Source: a virus. Taken from it: a stretch of 64,000 nt of DNA. Each line of letters opens with the position of its first letter. The first letter of the stretch is position 1. The position numbers were made by a program, and so were the translations under genes. The stretch is from positions 1 to 64,000 of the IMG/VR virus record IMGVR_UViG_3300017714_002585; one strand, given 5' to 3'. Below the pieces are notes generated by a model, which was not told the DNA's origin, did no database searches, and saw nothing but the letters and a program-made list of their open reading frames with translations. Shown in pieces: positions 52,501 to 59,780 of the stretch.

Positions 52501-53173
52501 AGAAGCAGAGACATCTACACCAGATGTATATGTTGATATGGACGGTGTGTTAGTTGATTTCTTCAATGAATGGGCTAGACTAGTTGGCGTTAAGTCATAC
52601 AGAGATATACCAAAGAAAGATATAGGCAAAGCATTAAAGAAGATTGTTAGTACTCCAAACTTCTGGGAAGACTTGCCAACATTAGCAGGTTACAAAGATT
52701 TGCTACAAACAATTAAGGCTGTAAAAGGCAAATACAAAATATTGAGTTCCCCTCTAGCAAATGATCCTAACGTAGATCCTGGCAAAAGAGAGTGGGTGAG
52801 AAAACATTTAAACTTCTTTAAACCAGAGCAAGTTATCATTGACCATAATAAATCAAAATATGCAAAGAAACAAGACGGTAGTCCGAACTTGTTAATTGAT
52901 GATTTTGGTAAGAATGTCGATGCATGGCAATCAGCTGGTGGTATCGCAATTAAACATCACACAACAACTACTGCAAATACAGTACAAGCAATTAAGAAAG
53001 TATTCAGTATAAAAGATGTTAAAGAAGCGGCTGGCGTAGGTAGAGTTATACCTGGCATAAATACCACAGTTGACGTAGGTCCCAACGAAATTACTAAACA
53101 AGCTAAAAAGTTTGGTAATGATGTAGATAAAGATGGGAAACCTAAGAAGCTACTGCGTACAAAGAAAAAATGA
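49523..53173 (+). CDS. Giant fusion: ParB-like + SpoT/Mesh1-like HD + CCA-adding enzyme + HAD nucleotidase
   Basis: 1216 residues. Tag MRLHEFKIE; ParB-like domain at about 20-140 (IIDGHHRWLAAL). A RelA/SpoT-type HD hydrolase follows at about 150-320, with PYYVHL, ALLHDTVEDT and VKYADLISN keeping the metal/His sites; Mesh1/SpoT members cleave ppGpp. A class II CCA-adding/poly(A) polymerase domain spans about 475-850 (VRIVGGAVRD, DIDFATDA, RRDLTYNAMS). A link of about 150 residues is followed by a HAD domain (about 1005-1180, VYVDMDGVLVDFF). Linkers contain VGEAF, SLNEEA and ALFEAV, which resemble prohead-protease L/V-x-E sites. A late promoter and the tag suggest injected cargo. I know of no such four-way fusion. 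Confidence 0.8.
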   Translation: MRLHEFKIEKPKPEDTMGITRDKMPQVKSTDYDAYKSYLKKNGVTLRPQVVHAKDLKPVQSEFSDQGVERQLNKNRENDGQNPKPLLASSDDWIIDGHHRWLAALNSNRNVSILRANVDVHELLSLTLKFPSVYFKDIYTEEEESMDVIQKAEKFAQEAHKDHQRKYTGDPYYVHLDEVRNIVKQAGGTVEQQAAALLHDTVEDTSVTPVDVTREFGPKIAKLVVELTDVSKPEDGNRKTRKAIDRDKLAGVSAEAQTVKYADLISNGRDIGKNDPKFAKVYHAEKADLLRVMTKGNQNLRKQAIALLPDELKSVVGEAFGRANFNKQLKRKGIDVDKMHSDNVKDAEASKKRSKDAEDDLKAFRKKHGIKEETPFGLLSRKMSHVINKKAYMNMAQMMHKILTRKYKETNGKLRHSLAYYAQMLAMQTNNKINYRELEKEYLDMFGNAMFENSVKESLNEEALNVKSIITPAIRKLDKVFKKNKHEVRIVGGAVRDIALGKEPKDIDFATDATPDEMIAMLDKEGIRHIPTGIEHGTITAVIDGEDFEITTLRADTNTDGRHADVEFVRSWEEDAKRRDLTYNAMSMDMDGTVHDYNGGMDDLQDKVSRFVGDPEERIKEDYLRILRYFRFQSKLDSPKWDDTTLNAIKDNADGMTGLSVERIWQEMGKLLMGSSAKEALEWMNKTGVSSKIGLEGINPAKLGEPTGPIIALARMLDSSGIARDWKMSNYDREMFDFLIKHKGENINSKQAQDMIINGASQDHLLAWANMHGKNDVYDAVHGFEQPDFPINGKDLLARGYVAGPNLGKMIADLKDEWMKSNYKLSKEQLLSKVPVRENALFEAVARFMTGHGITYKGKKYDEMNVEVVGVDNEKRQYQVMIFDPEELRGVNVMMSARFMHRGPWVKTKIPDYMGAIEKGLDKDKTDEWIVPVGQAIAHGARMAAPHVAKFLRNDPAPKIAGGVTSTGAAYNWAKNKYDSFKNKKSTKPTTTTEAETSTPDVYVDMDGVLVDFFNEWARLVGVKSYRDIPKKDIGKALKKIVSTPNFWEDLPTLAGYKDLLQTIKAVKGKYKILSSPLANDPNVDPGKREWVRKHLNFFKPEQVIIDHNKSKYAKKQDGSPNLLIDDFGKNVDAWQSAGGIAIKHHTTTTANTVQAIKKVFSIKDVKEAAGVGRVIPGINTTVDVGPNEITKQAKKFGNDVDKDGKPKKLLRTKKK

Positions 53174-54492
53174 ATGAAATAAATCCAAATCTTCATAATT
53201 TATATAATACGATGTGTTTCAAAAACTGGAACGACATTATTATATCCTTACCTCAAAGAACTGTTAAGTGGTGTTGTAAAACTCAATACACTAACAAACA
53301 AATGGAAGAACTTACGTTTGATTACAATACACTTACAGAAGATTTCTTATTCAATCACCCTATACTTCAAAAAAGAAAGTACGACTTAAGTGGAGGTACA
53401 CGTAGTCCTGATTGCGTAGGTTGTTGGCGAACAGAAGATGCTGGTGGCAGTAGTGTAAGAACTGAATATAATAAGAATTTTGATTATCGTTTAAAAAGAC
53501 AATATCAAAAAGCAGGTAATCACCCTAATTTAGCAAAACAGTTCCATAGAGATATGATGGAACATGATAACTTTAAATTCATTGAAATAGAACTAACAAA
53601 CAAATGTAATATGGCATGTGTTTATTGTTGGGGAGGTTCTAGTACTCGTTGGCAGAAAGAATTAGGTCAAAGATTTCCAGATACAGATGATGCAATGTTT
53701 GATAAGACACTAGAGATATTAAACGGATATTGGGATAAGAAACTTGTAGGTCAAGGTCATGTTAATTTTAGTTTGCTAGGTGGTGAGCCATTCTTTACTG
53801 ACCATATGTTTAGATTTATTGAAAACTTTATGATGAATATTAACGACACACATAGGGAAGGACAGATAGTAGTAATTACAGTTACAACTAATTTAAACTT
53901 TCCTAAAAAGAAATTTGATAAATTTATTGAACTAGTAAATCGAACACCAAATATACGTTATGAAATGCAACTATCGGGTGAAGCATTACATAGACAGAGT
54001 GAGTTAATTAGGTGGGGATTAGACTTTGCTAAATGGGACGAGAATTTAGATTTATTCTTTGAGAAATCAAAAGAAATAGATAATTTAGTATTGGGATTTG
54101 GTTGTGCCCATAACAGTTTAAGTCTTCCTTATTTTAAAGACTTCTTAGTATATCTTAATGACAAGATAAACAAATATGATTATGATAAGACAATATTAAT
54201 GCATCAAAATTGGGTAGATAATCCAGAGCATTTAGCGATAGATTCATTAGAGCCTCATCATGCAGATACAGTACAAGAACAAATAGAGTATTTTAAGAAT
54301 ATGTCTGGTAATTTTTATAAGAAACAAAGATATATTGGATTAATGAATACAATGAAAGACTTAGTAGCGAGTGAAGTACCAGAAAAGACTAAGTTACTTG
54401 CTCAAAAACAGTTTAAAATGCTAGAGGATAGAAGAAAAATCTCATATTCAGAGCATTTCCCTCACTTCAATGAACTAGTAAATTTAAAATAA
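53170..54492 (+). CDS. Radical SAM enzyme 2
   Basis: 440 residues, ATGA overlap with the fusion gene. Cluster motif CNMACVYC (about residue 148) in IEIELTNKCNMACVYCWGG; SAM-binding GGE is in LLGGEPFFTD. The N-terminal domain has extra Cys (VKWCCKTQY and CVGCWRTED), the same layout as the 6443 enzyme, to which it is a distant paralogue. It lacks the N-terminal tag of its neighbours, so it may modify them rather than be packaged. Substrate unknown. Confidence 0.85.
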   Translation: MNEINPNLHNLYNTMCFKNWNDIIISLPQRTVKWCCKTQYTNKQMEELTFDYNTLTEDFLFNHPILQKRKYDLSGGTRSPDCVGCWRTEDAGGSSVRTEYNKNFDYRLKRQYQKAGNHPNLAKQFHRDMMEHDNFKFIEIELTNKCNMACVYCWGGSSTRWQKELGQRFPDTDDAMFDKTLEILNGYWDKKLVGQGHVNFSLLGGEPFFTDHMFRFIENFMMNINDTHREGQIVVITVTTNLNFPKKKFDKFIELVNRTPNIRYEMQLSGEALHRQSELIRWGLDFAKWDENLDLFFEKSKEIDNLVLGFGCAHNSLSLPYFKDFLVYLNDKINKYDYDKTILMHQNWVDNPEHLAIDSLEPHHADTVQEQIEYFKNMSGNFYKKQRYIGLMNTMKDLVASEVPEKTKLLAQKQFKMLEDRRKISYSEHFPHFNELVNLK

Positions 54493-54503
54493 TTAATTAA
54501 TTT

Positions 54504-54511
54504 GATAAATA
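54504..54511 (+). promoter_or_regulatory. T4-like late promoter GATAAATA next to ATG
   Basis: The octamer ends at 54511; a start six bases on is the A of ATG 54517, so the mRNA may be leaderless. Confidence 0.6.
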
Positions 54512-54516
54512 GTATT

Positions 54517-54753
54517 ATGAAAATAAACGAATTATTAGGTGAAAATTTTAGTGGTAGTTTCGCTAGTGTGGCATTTCCAATGACACCGGGAACGAAGGCT
54601 AAAGATGCCAGAAAGGCAGTAGATCCTTTTGGGTATCTAACACCTAAGAATAAAAAGAAACAAGAGAACTATAAGATGGGTTTTTCTGCCGATGTAGGTA
54701 ACTTAGTTTATAATAAGCCTGTCAAGAGTCCAATGATTAAGAGAGCAAAATAA
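54517..54753 (+). CDS. Tagged small late protein
   Basis: 78 residues from ATG 54517; a TTG at 54502 is excluded because it overlaps the promoter. N-terminus MKINELLGEN (tag), then a Ser/Gly segment and a basic tail. No SD is visible between the late promoter and the ATG, consistent with a leaderless or fully read-through mRNA. Its stop overlaps the next ATG (TAATG). Probably a head or cargo protein; family unknown. Confidence 0.55.
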   Translation: MKINELLGENFSGSFASVAFPMTPGTKAKDARKAVDPFGYLTPKNKKKQENYKMGFSADVGNLVYNKPVKSPMIKRAK

Positions 54754-56633
54754 TGAAACTTACACAATTAACCGAGAGTTTTGTAATCAATAACGATGAG
54801 TTTGAAGATTACTTAAACCGTGGTACGGAACAACTCAAAACAGAATTAGAAGGTGGCAAGAATGCCCGTGATGCAATACATGATATTGCACAGACATTTT
54901 CAAGCCAACATAATAAATCATACGAAGCATATGAACGTATGTCAGATAGTCTAGCGGCTAGAATGCACACACTAGATTTAGGTGGTGGTGAAAGTCTTCC
55001 TGCAATGGCTCCTGAAGTTCCAGCAATGGATCCTGAAGCACCAAGTGATATGGACATGTCTCCAGAACAACCAGATATGGATGTGGCTCCAGAACAACCA
55101 GGTATGGATATGGAAACACCAGATGCAGAAGAAATGCCAAACGATGAAGAAATGGCAGACTATGATGCGGTAATGGCGAATAAGCCTGATGATACAGAAG
55201 AAAGTATCGAAGAATCTTCAACTGCTCTTAAAAATAAAGAAGATTATATGGCTAAACGTAAAGCATTACAAGATATTCAGATGGACCCTGACACAAGTAA
55301 AAACGAAGAACTTAAAAAAGAATTAATGCGTAGAAAAGCAGAACTTGAAGACCAAGCAAAAGCAATGGGTATTAAAGAAGGCACTATGATTGGTGGCTTA
55401 ATGAAATATGATGGTCAACCAGAAGAAGAATATTCTGAGGCTGTTGCAAAATATAATGAGTTTATGTCTAAACCTCGTCCAGCGAGTGAAGAAACAAGTG
55501 ACATGATTATGGGATTTGTTTTTGATGATGAACTATTAGATGATATGTACGTTGCACAAGACGAAGGTAACAAAGATGTTAGACCTATGGTTGCTAAGAG
55601 AATGGAAGAACTTGGTCATGCAAATGAATCAGTTTCAGAAGCAGATGAAAAACCATACATTTGTGTACATGCTGATAAAGGCAAACACGAATGTCATGCG
55701 ACTTCTTCATACGGAGCGGCTAAAAAGGCGGCTGAACATTGGGGAATGAAATCAACTGCTGGTATCGATGCAAATTTGGCAGTAGAAGAATCAGCAATGA
55801 TTGAAGAAGGTGCAATGGATACTCTAAAGAAAATTGTAGCAGACAAACAAAACATGCCTGTTAAATTTGATGATGGTCAGATGAAAGTAGATTTATTTAC
55901 TGCATCGGCTGTTACACAAGTTTATGATAAAGTAAACGATGCTAACAGAGAAAAAATTGACAACATGCTAAAAACTAAAGCTGGTATGCTTAAGATTGCA
56001 GACTTTGCCTTAGGTTCTATGAAAGAAGGCAAACTAGATACTGCTATGAACGTAGCAAAGAAAGTAGGTCAAGTAGCTGGTAAAGTTAAACAAGGCGCTG
56101 ACATGGCTAAGAAAGGTATTGATACTGCAAAAGCTATAGGTAAATCTGGTCCTGCTCAAGCGGCTGGTGGAATTATCGGTAAAGTAGCAAAAGCCGTTGG
56201 TGCTGGTATACAAAATAAGGCATCAGATTTAACTGGTGGACAAATCAAAAAGTCTAAAGTAAAAGTATTCAATGCAGACGATGTAGCAGACAGAATTGTT
56301 AACAATTCGGCTAGAATTGCAATGTCAGAGTACAATGAATTCTACAAAGAACTAGATAAAGCGGCTAAGCAAGGTAAGAAAGCTGGTGACTCTATCTCAG
56401 TTGGTGGTAAGAACATCAAACTAAAATCTAATCCAAAGAAAATGTCAGACCTAACTGACTCAGACTTTGTAAAGATTGATGCACTTGCACAGAAAGTAAA
56501 TGAATTGGCTCCATTAGCCCCATTAGCGGGTGCGGCGGCAAGAGCCATTGGTGGAAAAGTTATCAAAAAAGCGATTAAGGCAAGTCCAGGTGCAAAGTTT
56601 GTCAGTGCAATGACAGGCGGAAATAAAGAATAA
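54753..56633 (+). CDS. Tagged late protein with acidic Pro/Met repeats, head-internal candidate
   Basis: 626 residues. N-terminal tag MKLTQLTESF; an acidic, Pro/Met-rich repeat (about residues 85-130: units of PEQPDMDVAPEQPGMDME type) that is likely disordered; a region with ICVHADKGKHECHATSSYG at about 302; then a domain (NMPVKFDDGQMKVDLF ... MLKTKAGMLKIA) shared with the 47999 gene; and Ala/Lys/Gly-rich helices typical of membrane-active or DNA-packing segments (about 440-510). Last gene of the late operon. Acidic repeats and an LxE-rich sequence resemble prohead core proteins; this is inferred. Confidence 0.6.
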   Translation: MKLTQLTESFVINNDEFEDYLNRGTEQLKTELEGGKNARDAIHDIAQTFSSQHNKSYEAYERMSDSLAARMHTLDLGGGESLPAMAPEVPAMDPEAPSDMDMSPEQPDMDVAPEQPGMDMETPDAEEMPNDEEMADYDAVMANKPDDTEESIEESSTALKNKEDYMAKRKALQDIQMDPDTSKNEELKKELMRRKAELEDQAKAMGIKEGTMIGGLMKYDGQPEEEYSEAVAKYNEFMSKPRPASEETSDMIMGFVFDDELLDDMYVAQDEGNKDVRPMVAKRMEELGHANESVSEADEKPYICVHADKGKHECHATSSYGAAKKAAEHWGMKSTAGIDANLAVEESAMIEEGAMDTLKKIVADKQNMPVKFDDGQMKVDLFTASAVTQVYDKVNDANREKIDNMLKTKAGMLKIADFALGSMKEGKLDTAMNVAKKVGQVAGKVKQGADMAKKGIDTAKAIGKSGPAQAAGGIIGKVAKAVGAGIQNKASDLTGGQIKKSKVKVFNADDVADRIVNNSARIAMSEYNEFYKELDKAAKQGKKAGDSISVGGKNIKLKSNPKKMSDLTDSDFVKIDALAQKVNELAPLAPLAGAAARAIGGKVIKKAIKASPGAKFVSAMTGGNKE

Positions 56634-56647
56634 TTTCAAAATAACTA

Positions 56648-56676
56648 TTGACTTTCGTAGTCACTTAATGTATTAT
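56648..56676 (+). promoter_or_regulatory. sigma70-like promoter for the replication operon
   Basis: TTGACT, 17 bases, TATTAT; start expected at about 56683, inside the hairpin that follows. Confidence 0.72.
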
Positions 56677-56680
56677 TAAA

Positions 56681-56710
56681 GAGTGTTTCAGAAATGGGAC
56701 ACTCTTTTTT
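56681..56710 (+). terminator. Rho-independent hairpin at the start of the dsbA/43 transcript
   Basis: Stem GAGTGT(TTC) / (GGG)ACACTC with an AGAAAT loop and a six-T run. It ends the late operon, but also sits at the 5' end of the transcript from the 56648 promoter. Confidence 0.8.
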
Positions 56711-56729
56711 AACCTAAGGAGGTGACTAT

Positions 56730-56990
56730 ATGTCAATAGATACATTAAGTACAGAAGACAAAGCTAAGTTAAAGCAATTAGTAGATGAGGGATGCTCAGT
56801 ACTACAAGAAGTTGACGACCTAAAAGGTGGTCTACGTGATACAGTTAAAGCAATCGCTGATGAGTTTGATATCAAACCAGGTGTTCTAAATAAAGCGATT
56901 AGCCTAGCACATAAGGCAAAACTAACAGAAGCAAAACAAGACTTTGCTGATGTTGAGGAAGTGTTAGAGACTGTAGGACGTACCCTATAA
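56730..56990 (+). CDS. dsbA: DsbA-like small dsDNA-binding protein
   Basis: 86 residues, SD AAGGAGGTGA. Strongly helical, with VLQEVDDLKGGLRDTVKAIA and DIKPGVLNKAISLAHKAKL, the pattern of the T4 DsbA (late-transcription DNA-binding) family, which is about 89 residues. In T4 DsbA binds late promoter regions. It lies one base before the polymerase gene. The name is likely but not certain; not to be confused with the thiol oxidase DsbA. Confidence 0.6.
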   Translation: MSIDTLSTEDKAKLKQLVDEGCSVLQEVDDLKGGLRDTVKAIADEFDIKPGVLNKAISLAHKAKLTEAKQDFADVEEVLETVGRTL

Positions 56991-59780
56991 ATGAGTTATG
57001 TAGACGCCTATTACAACAGAGATAAAGACATTGTTCAAGTCATAGAACGTGTCAATGGAAAACGTGTCTATAACGACTTCCCTGCATGGCGTACATTTTA
57101 TGTCAAAGATCCTAGAGGACAACACACTAGTATTCATGGTGACAAAGTACGTGAGATTAAATGCAAACGATTAAAAGATTTACACAAAGAGCGAAGAATA
57201 AACTCAGGTAAATCACTATACGAAAGCGATATCAAACCAGAAGTAAGATGTTTAAGTGAGAACTACAACGGTGTAGATTCTCCAAAGCTACATGTTGCGT
57301 TTTTTGATATCGAGGTAGACTTTGATGCAGATAAGGGATTTGCTCCTCCAGAGGATCCCTTTATGCCTATCACTGCAATTACTGTTTATCTACAGTGGTT
57401 AGATAAACTAGTTACGTTTGCTATCCCTCCTAAGCATATGCAAGAAGGAGAAGGTCTAGAGGAAGCAGAACGAATCTGTAAACAATTCGATGATACATTT
57501 TTATATCTTGACGAAGTAGATATGTTAAATGACTTCATTGCATTAATTGATGATGCAGATGTTGTATCTGGTTGGAACTCAGAAGGTTTTGATATCCCAT
57601 ATACAGTTAGACGTATTACTCGTATGATGAGTAAATCACATACACGTAAACTTTGTTTGTGGGATTTACTTCCACACGAAAGACGGGTAGTTAAGTATGG
57701 TAGAGAACAAATCACATATGACTTGTCAGGTCGTATTCACTTAGACTATCTTGAACTTTATCGTAAGTATACATATCATGAAATGCATTCATATTCACTT
57801 GATGCTATTGGTGAGTATGAACTTGGTGAAAACAAAGTTCCATATGATGGAACTCTTGACCAATTATACAACAGAGATTTTTACAAGTACATTGAATATA
57901 ACAGACAAGACGTTGCACTACTAGGCAACTTAGATAAAAAATTACAATTCATTGACTTAGCAAATGAGATTGCACATGACAACACAGTTAATATCAAAAC
58001 AACTATGGGTGCAGTTGCAGTTACAGAACAAGCGATTATTAATGAGGCACATCGTAGAGATATGGTCGTGCCTGATAGAAAAGCTAAAGATTGGGGAGAA
58101 GATGATATCGAACCAACTGATGCAGAACTAGAAGAAGCAGAGAAACAAAAAGCCGCAGGTGCTTTTGTGGCAAATCCAAAGACAGGTATTCAACGATGGG
58201 TATCAGGTATTGATATCAATTCACTTTATCCTTCAATCATTCGTGCATTGAATATGTCTCCAGAAACTATTGTTGCACAACTTGAGCCAACTCTAACAGA
58301 GAAGATGATTGGTGATAGAATTGCACATGGTAGACGAAATGGTAGTAAAGGTTTCGGTGCGGCTCAGGCTTGGGAAGATACGTTTAGTGCAGAAGAATTC
58401 AGACTAGTCAATGAAAAAGATAAGACAGAAAAGATTAATCTTAAATTAGAGTCAGGCGAAGTAGCAGACATGACTGGTGCAGAGATACATAACTTAGTAT
58501 TTCATAGCGACTTGCAATGGGCTATTACTGCCAATGGCACTGTTCTTAAACAAGACGTACAAGGTATCATTCCTAGTTTATTAGAACGTTGGTATGCTGA
58601 ACGTAAGATACTACAAACGAACAAGAAGAAAGCTATTGAAGAAGGTGATAAAGAAAAGATTGCGTTCTGGGATAAACGACAACTAGTTAAAAAGATTAAC
58701 TTGAATAGTTTGTATGGTGCGATTCTAAATCCAGGGTGTCGTTTCTATGATAAACGTATTGGTCAGAGTACAACTCTATCTGGTCGTTGTATCACAAGAC
58801 ATATGGGTGCTAAAACTAATGAAGTAATTGCTGGTACTTATGACTACAAAGGCGAGTCCATCATCTATGGCGATACAGATAGTATCTATTATTCTATGTA
58901 TCCTGTTTACAAGGAAGACATTGATGAAGGTAAGATTGAATGGACTAGAGAAAAAGTTATTGAACTGTATGATGAGATTGCAAATCAAGTCAATGCAAGT
59001 TTCCCTGACTTTATGAAAGACTTCTTTAATTCTCCACGTAAGCAAGGTGAAATTATTGCGGCAGGTCGAGAGAACTGTGCAAGTATGGGTATCTTTATTA
59101 AGAAGAAACGTTATGCAATGCTTATTTTTGATGATGAGGGTGTAAGAAAAGACGTAGATGGTAAACCTGGTAAAGTAAAAGCTATGGGTCTCGACTTGAA
59201 ACGTAGTGATACTCCTGATTATATGCAGAACTTTTTGAGTGATGTTCTTGTTAAAATTTTAACAGACGGAACGGAACAAGACGTAATCGAAATGGTTAAA
59301 GAGTTTAAAAAAGAATTCAGAGCAAAGCCTGGTTGGGAAAAGGGTACTCCTAAACGTGTTAACAATCTTACTATGTATAGAAATAAAGTAAAAAAGATTG
59401 CAAAGCAACAAGGCAAAGATTTCAAACTAGAAGGCGAAGATAATAAGAAAGATAAAATTCATTTGCCAGGTCATGTCAGTGCGGCTTTGAATTGGAATAC
59501 ATTACGTGAACTTCATGCAGACAAATACTCTATTGAGATTGTTGATGGTATGAAAACTATTGTATGTAAACTAAAACCTAATGCGTTAAAAATGACAAGT
59601 GTTGCATATCCAATCGATGAAAAACGTATCCCTGAATGGTTTCAAGAACTTCCTTTTGATGATGAGTTAATGGAAGCAACAATCATTGATAAGAAACTAG
59701 ATAATCTTATTGGTGTTCTTAAGTGGGACCTAAGTGATGCTGATGCATCTGAACAATTTACAAATCTATTTGAGTTTTAA
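56991..59780 (+). CDS. 43: Family B DNA polymerase (T4 gp43-like)
   Basis: 929 residues, T4-like size (898). Exonuclease motifs: FFDIEVDFD (Exo I), SGWNSEGFDIPYT (Exo II), YNRQDVALL (Exo III). Polymerase motifs: GIDINSLYPSIIRAL (A), KKINLNSLYGAIL (B) and IYGDTDSIYYS (C, two catalytic Asp). All catalytic residues are intact, so it should replicate and proofread. It works with gp45 (61149) and the clamp loader (3662-4992). A single start; previous stop ends at the preceding base. Not split, unlike some relatives. Confidence 0.98.
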   Translation: MSYVDAYYNRDKDIVQVIERVNGKRVYNDFPAWRTFYVKDPRGQHTSIHGDKVREIKCKRLKDLHKERRINSGKSLYESDIKPEVRCLSENYNGVDSPKLHVAFFDIEVDFDADKGFAPPEDPFMPITAITVYLQWLDKLVTFAIPPKHMQEGEGLEEAERICKQFDDTFLYLDEVDMLNDFIALIDDADVVSGWNSEGFDIPYTVRRITRMMSKSHTRKLCLWDLLPHERRVVKYGREQITYDLSGRIHLDYLELYRKYTYHEMHSYSLDAIGEYELGENKVPYDGTLDQLYNRDFYKYIEYNRQDVALLGNLDKKLQFIDLANEIAHDNTVNIKTTMGAVAVTEQAIINEAHRRDMVVPDRKAKDWGEDDIEPTDAELEEAEKQKAAGAFVANPKTGIQRWVSGIDINSLYPSIIRALNMSPETIVAQLEPTLTEKMIGDRIAHGRRNGSKGFGAAQAWEDTFSAEEFRLVNEKDKTEKINLKLESGEVADMTGAEIHNLVFHSDLQWAITANGTVLKQDVQGIIPSLLERWYAERKILQTNKKKAIEEGDKEKIAFWDKRQLVKKINLNSLYGAILNPGCRFYDKRIGQSTTLSGRCITRHMGAKTNEVIAGTYDYKGESIIYGDTDSIYYSMYPVYKEDIDEGKIEWTREKVIELYDEIANQVNASFPDFMKDFFNSPRKQGEIIAAGRENCASMGIFIKKKRYAMLIFDDEGVRKDVDGKPGKVKAMGLDLKRSDTPDYMQNFLSDVLVKILTDGTEQDVIEMVKEFKKEFRAKPGWEKGTPKRVNNLTMYRNKVKKIAKQQGKDFKLEGEDNKKDKIHLPGHVSAALNWNTLRELHADKYSIEIVDGMKTIVCKLKPNALKMTSVAYPIDEKRIPEWFQELPFDDELMEATIIDKKLDNLIGVLKWDLSDADASEQFTNLFEF

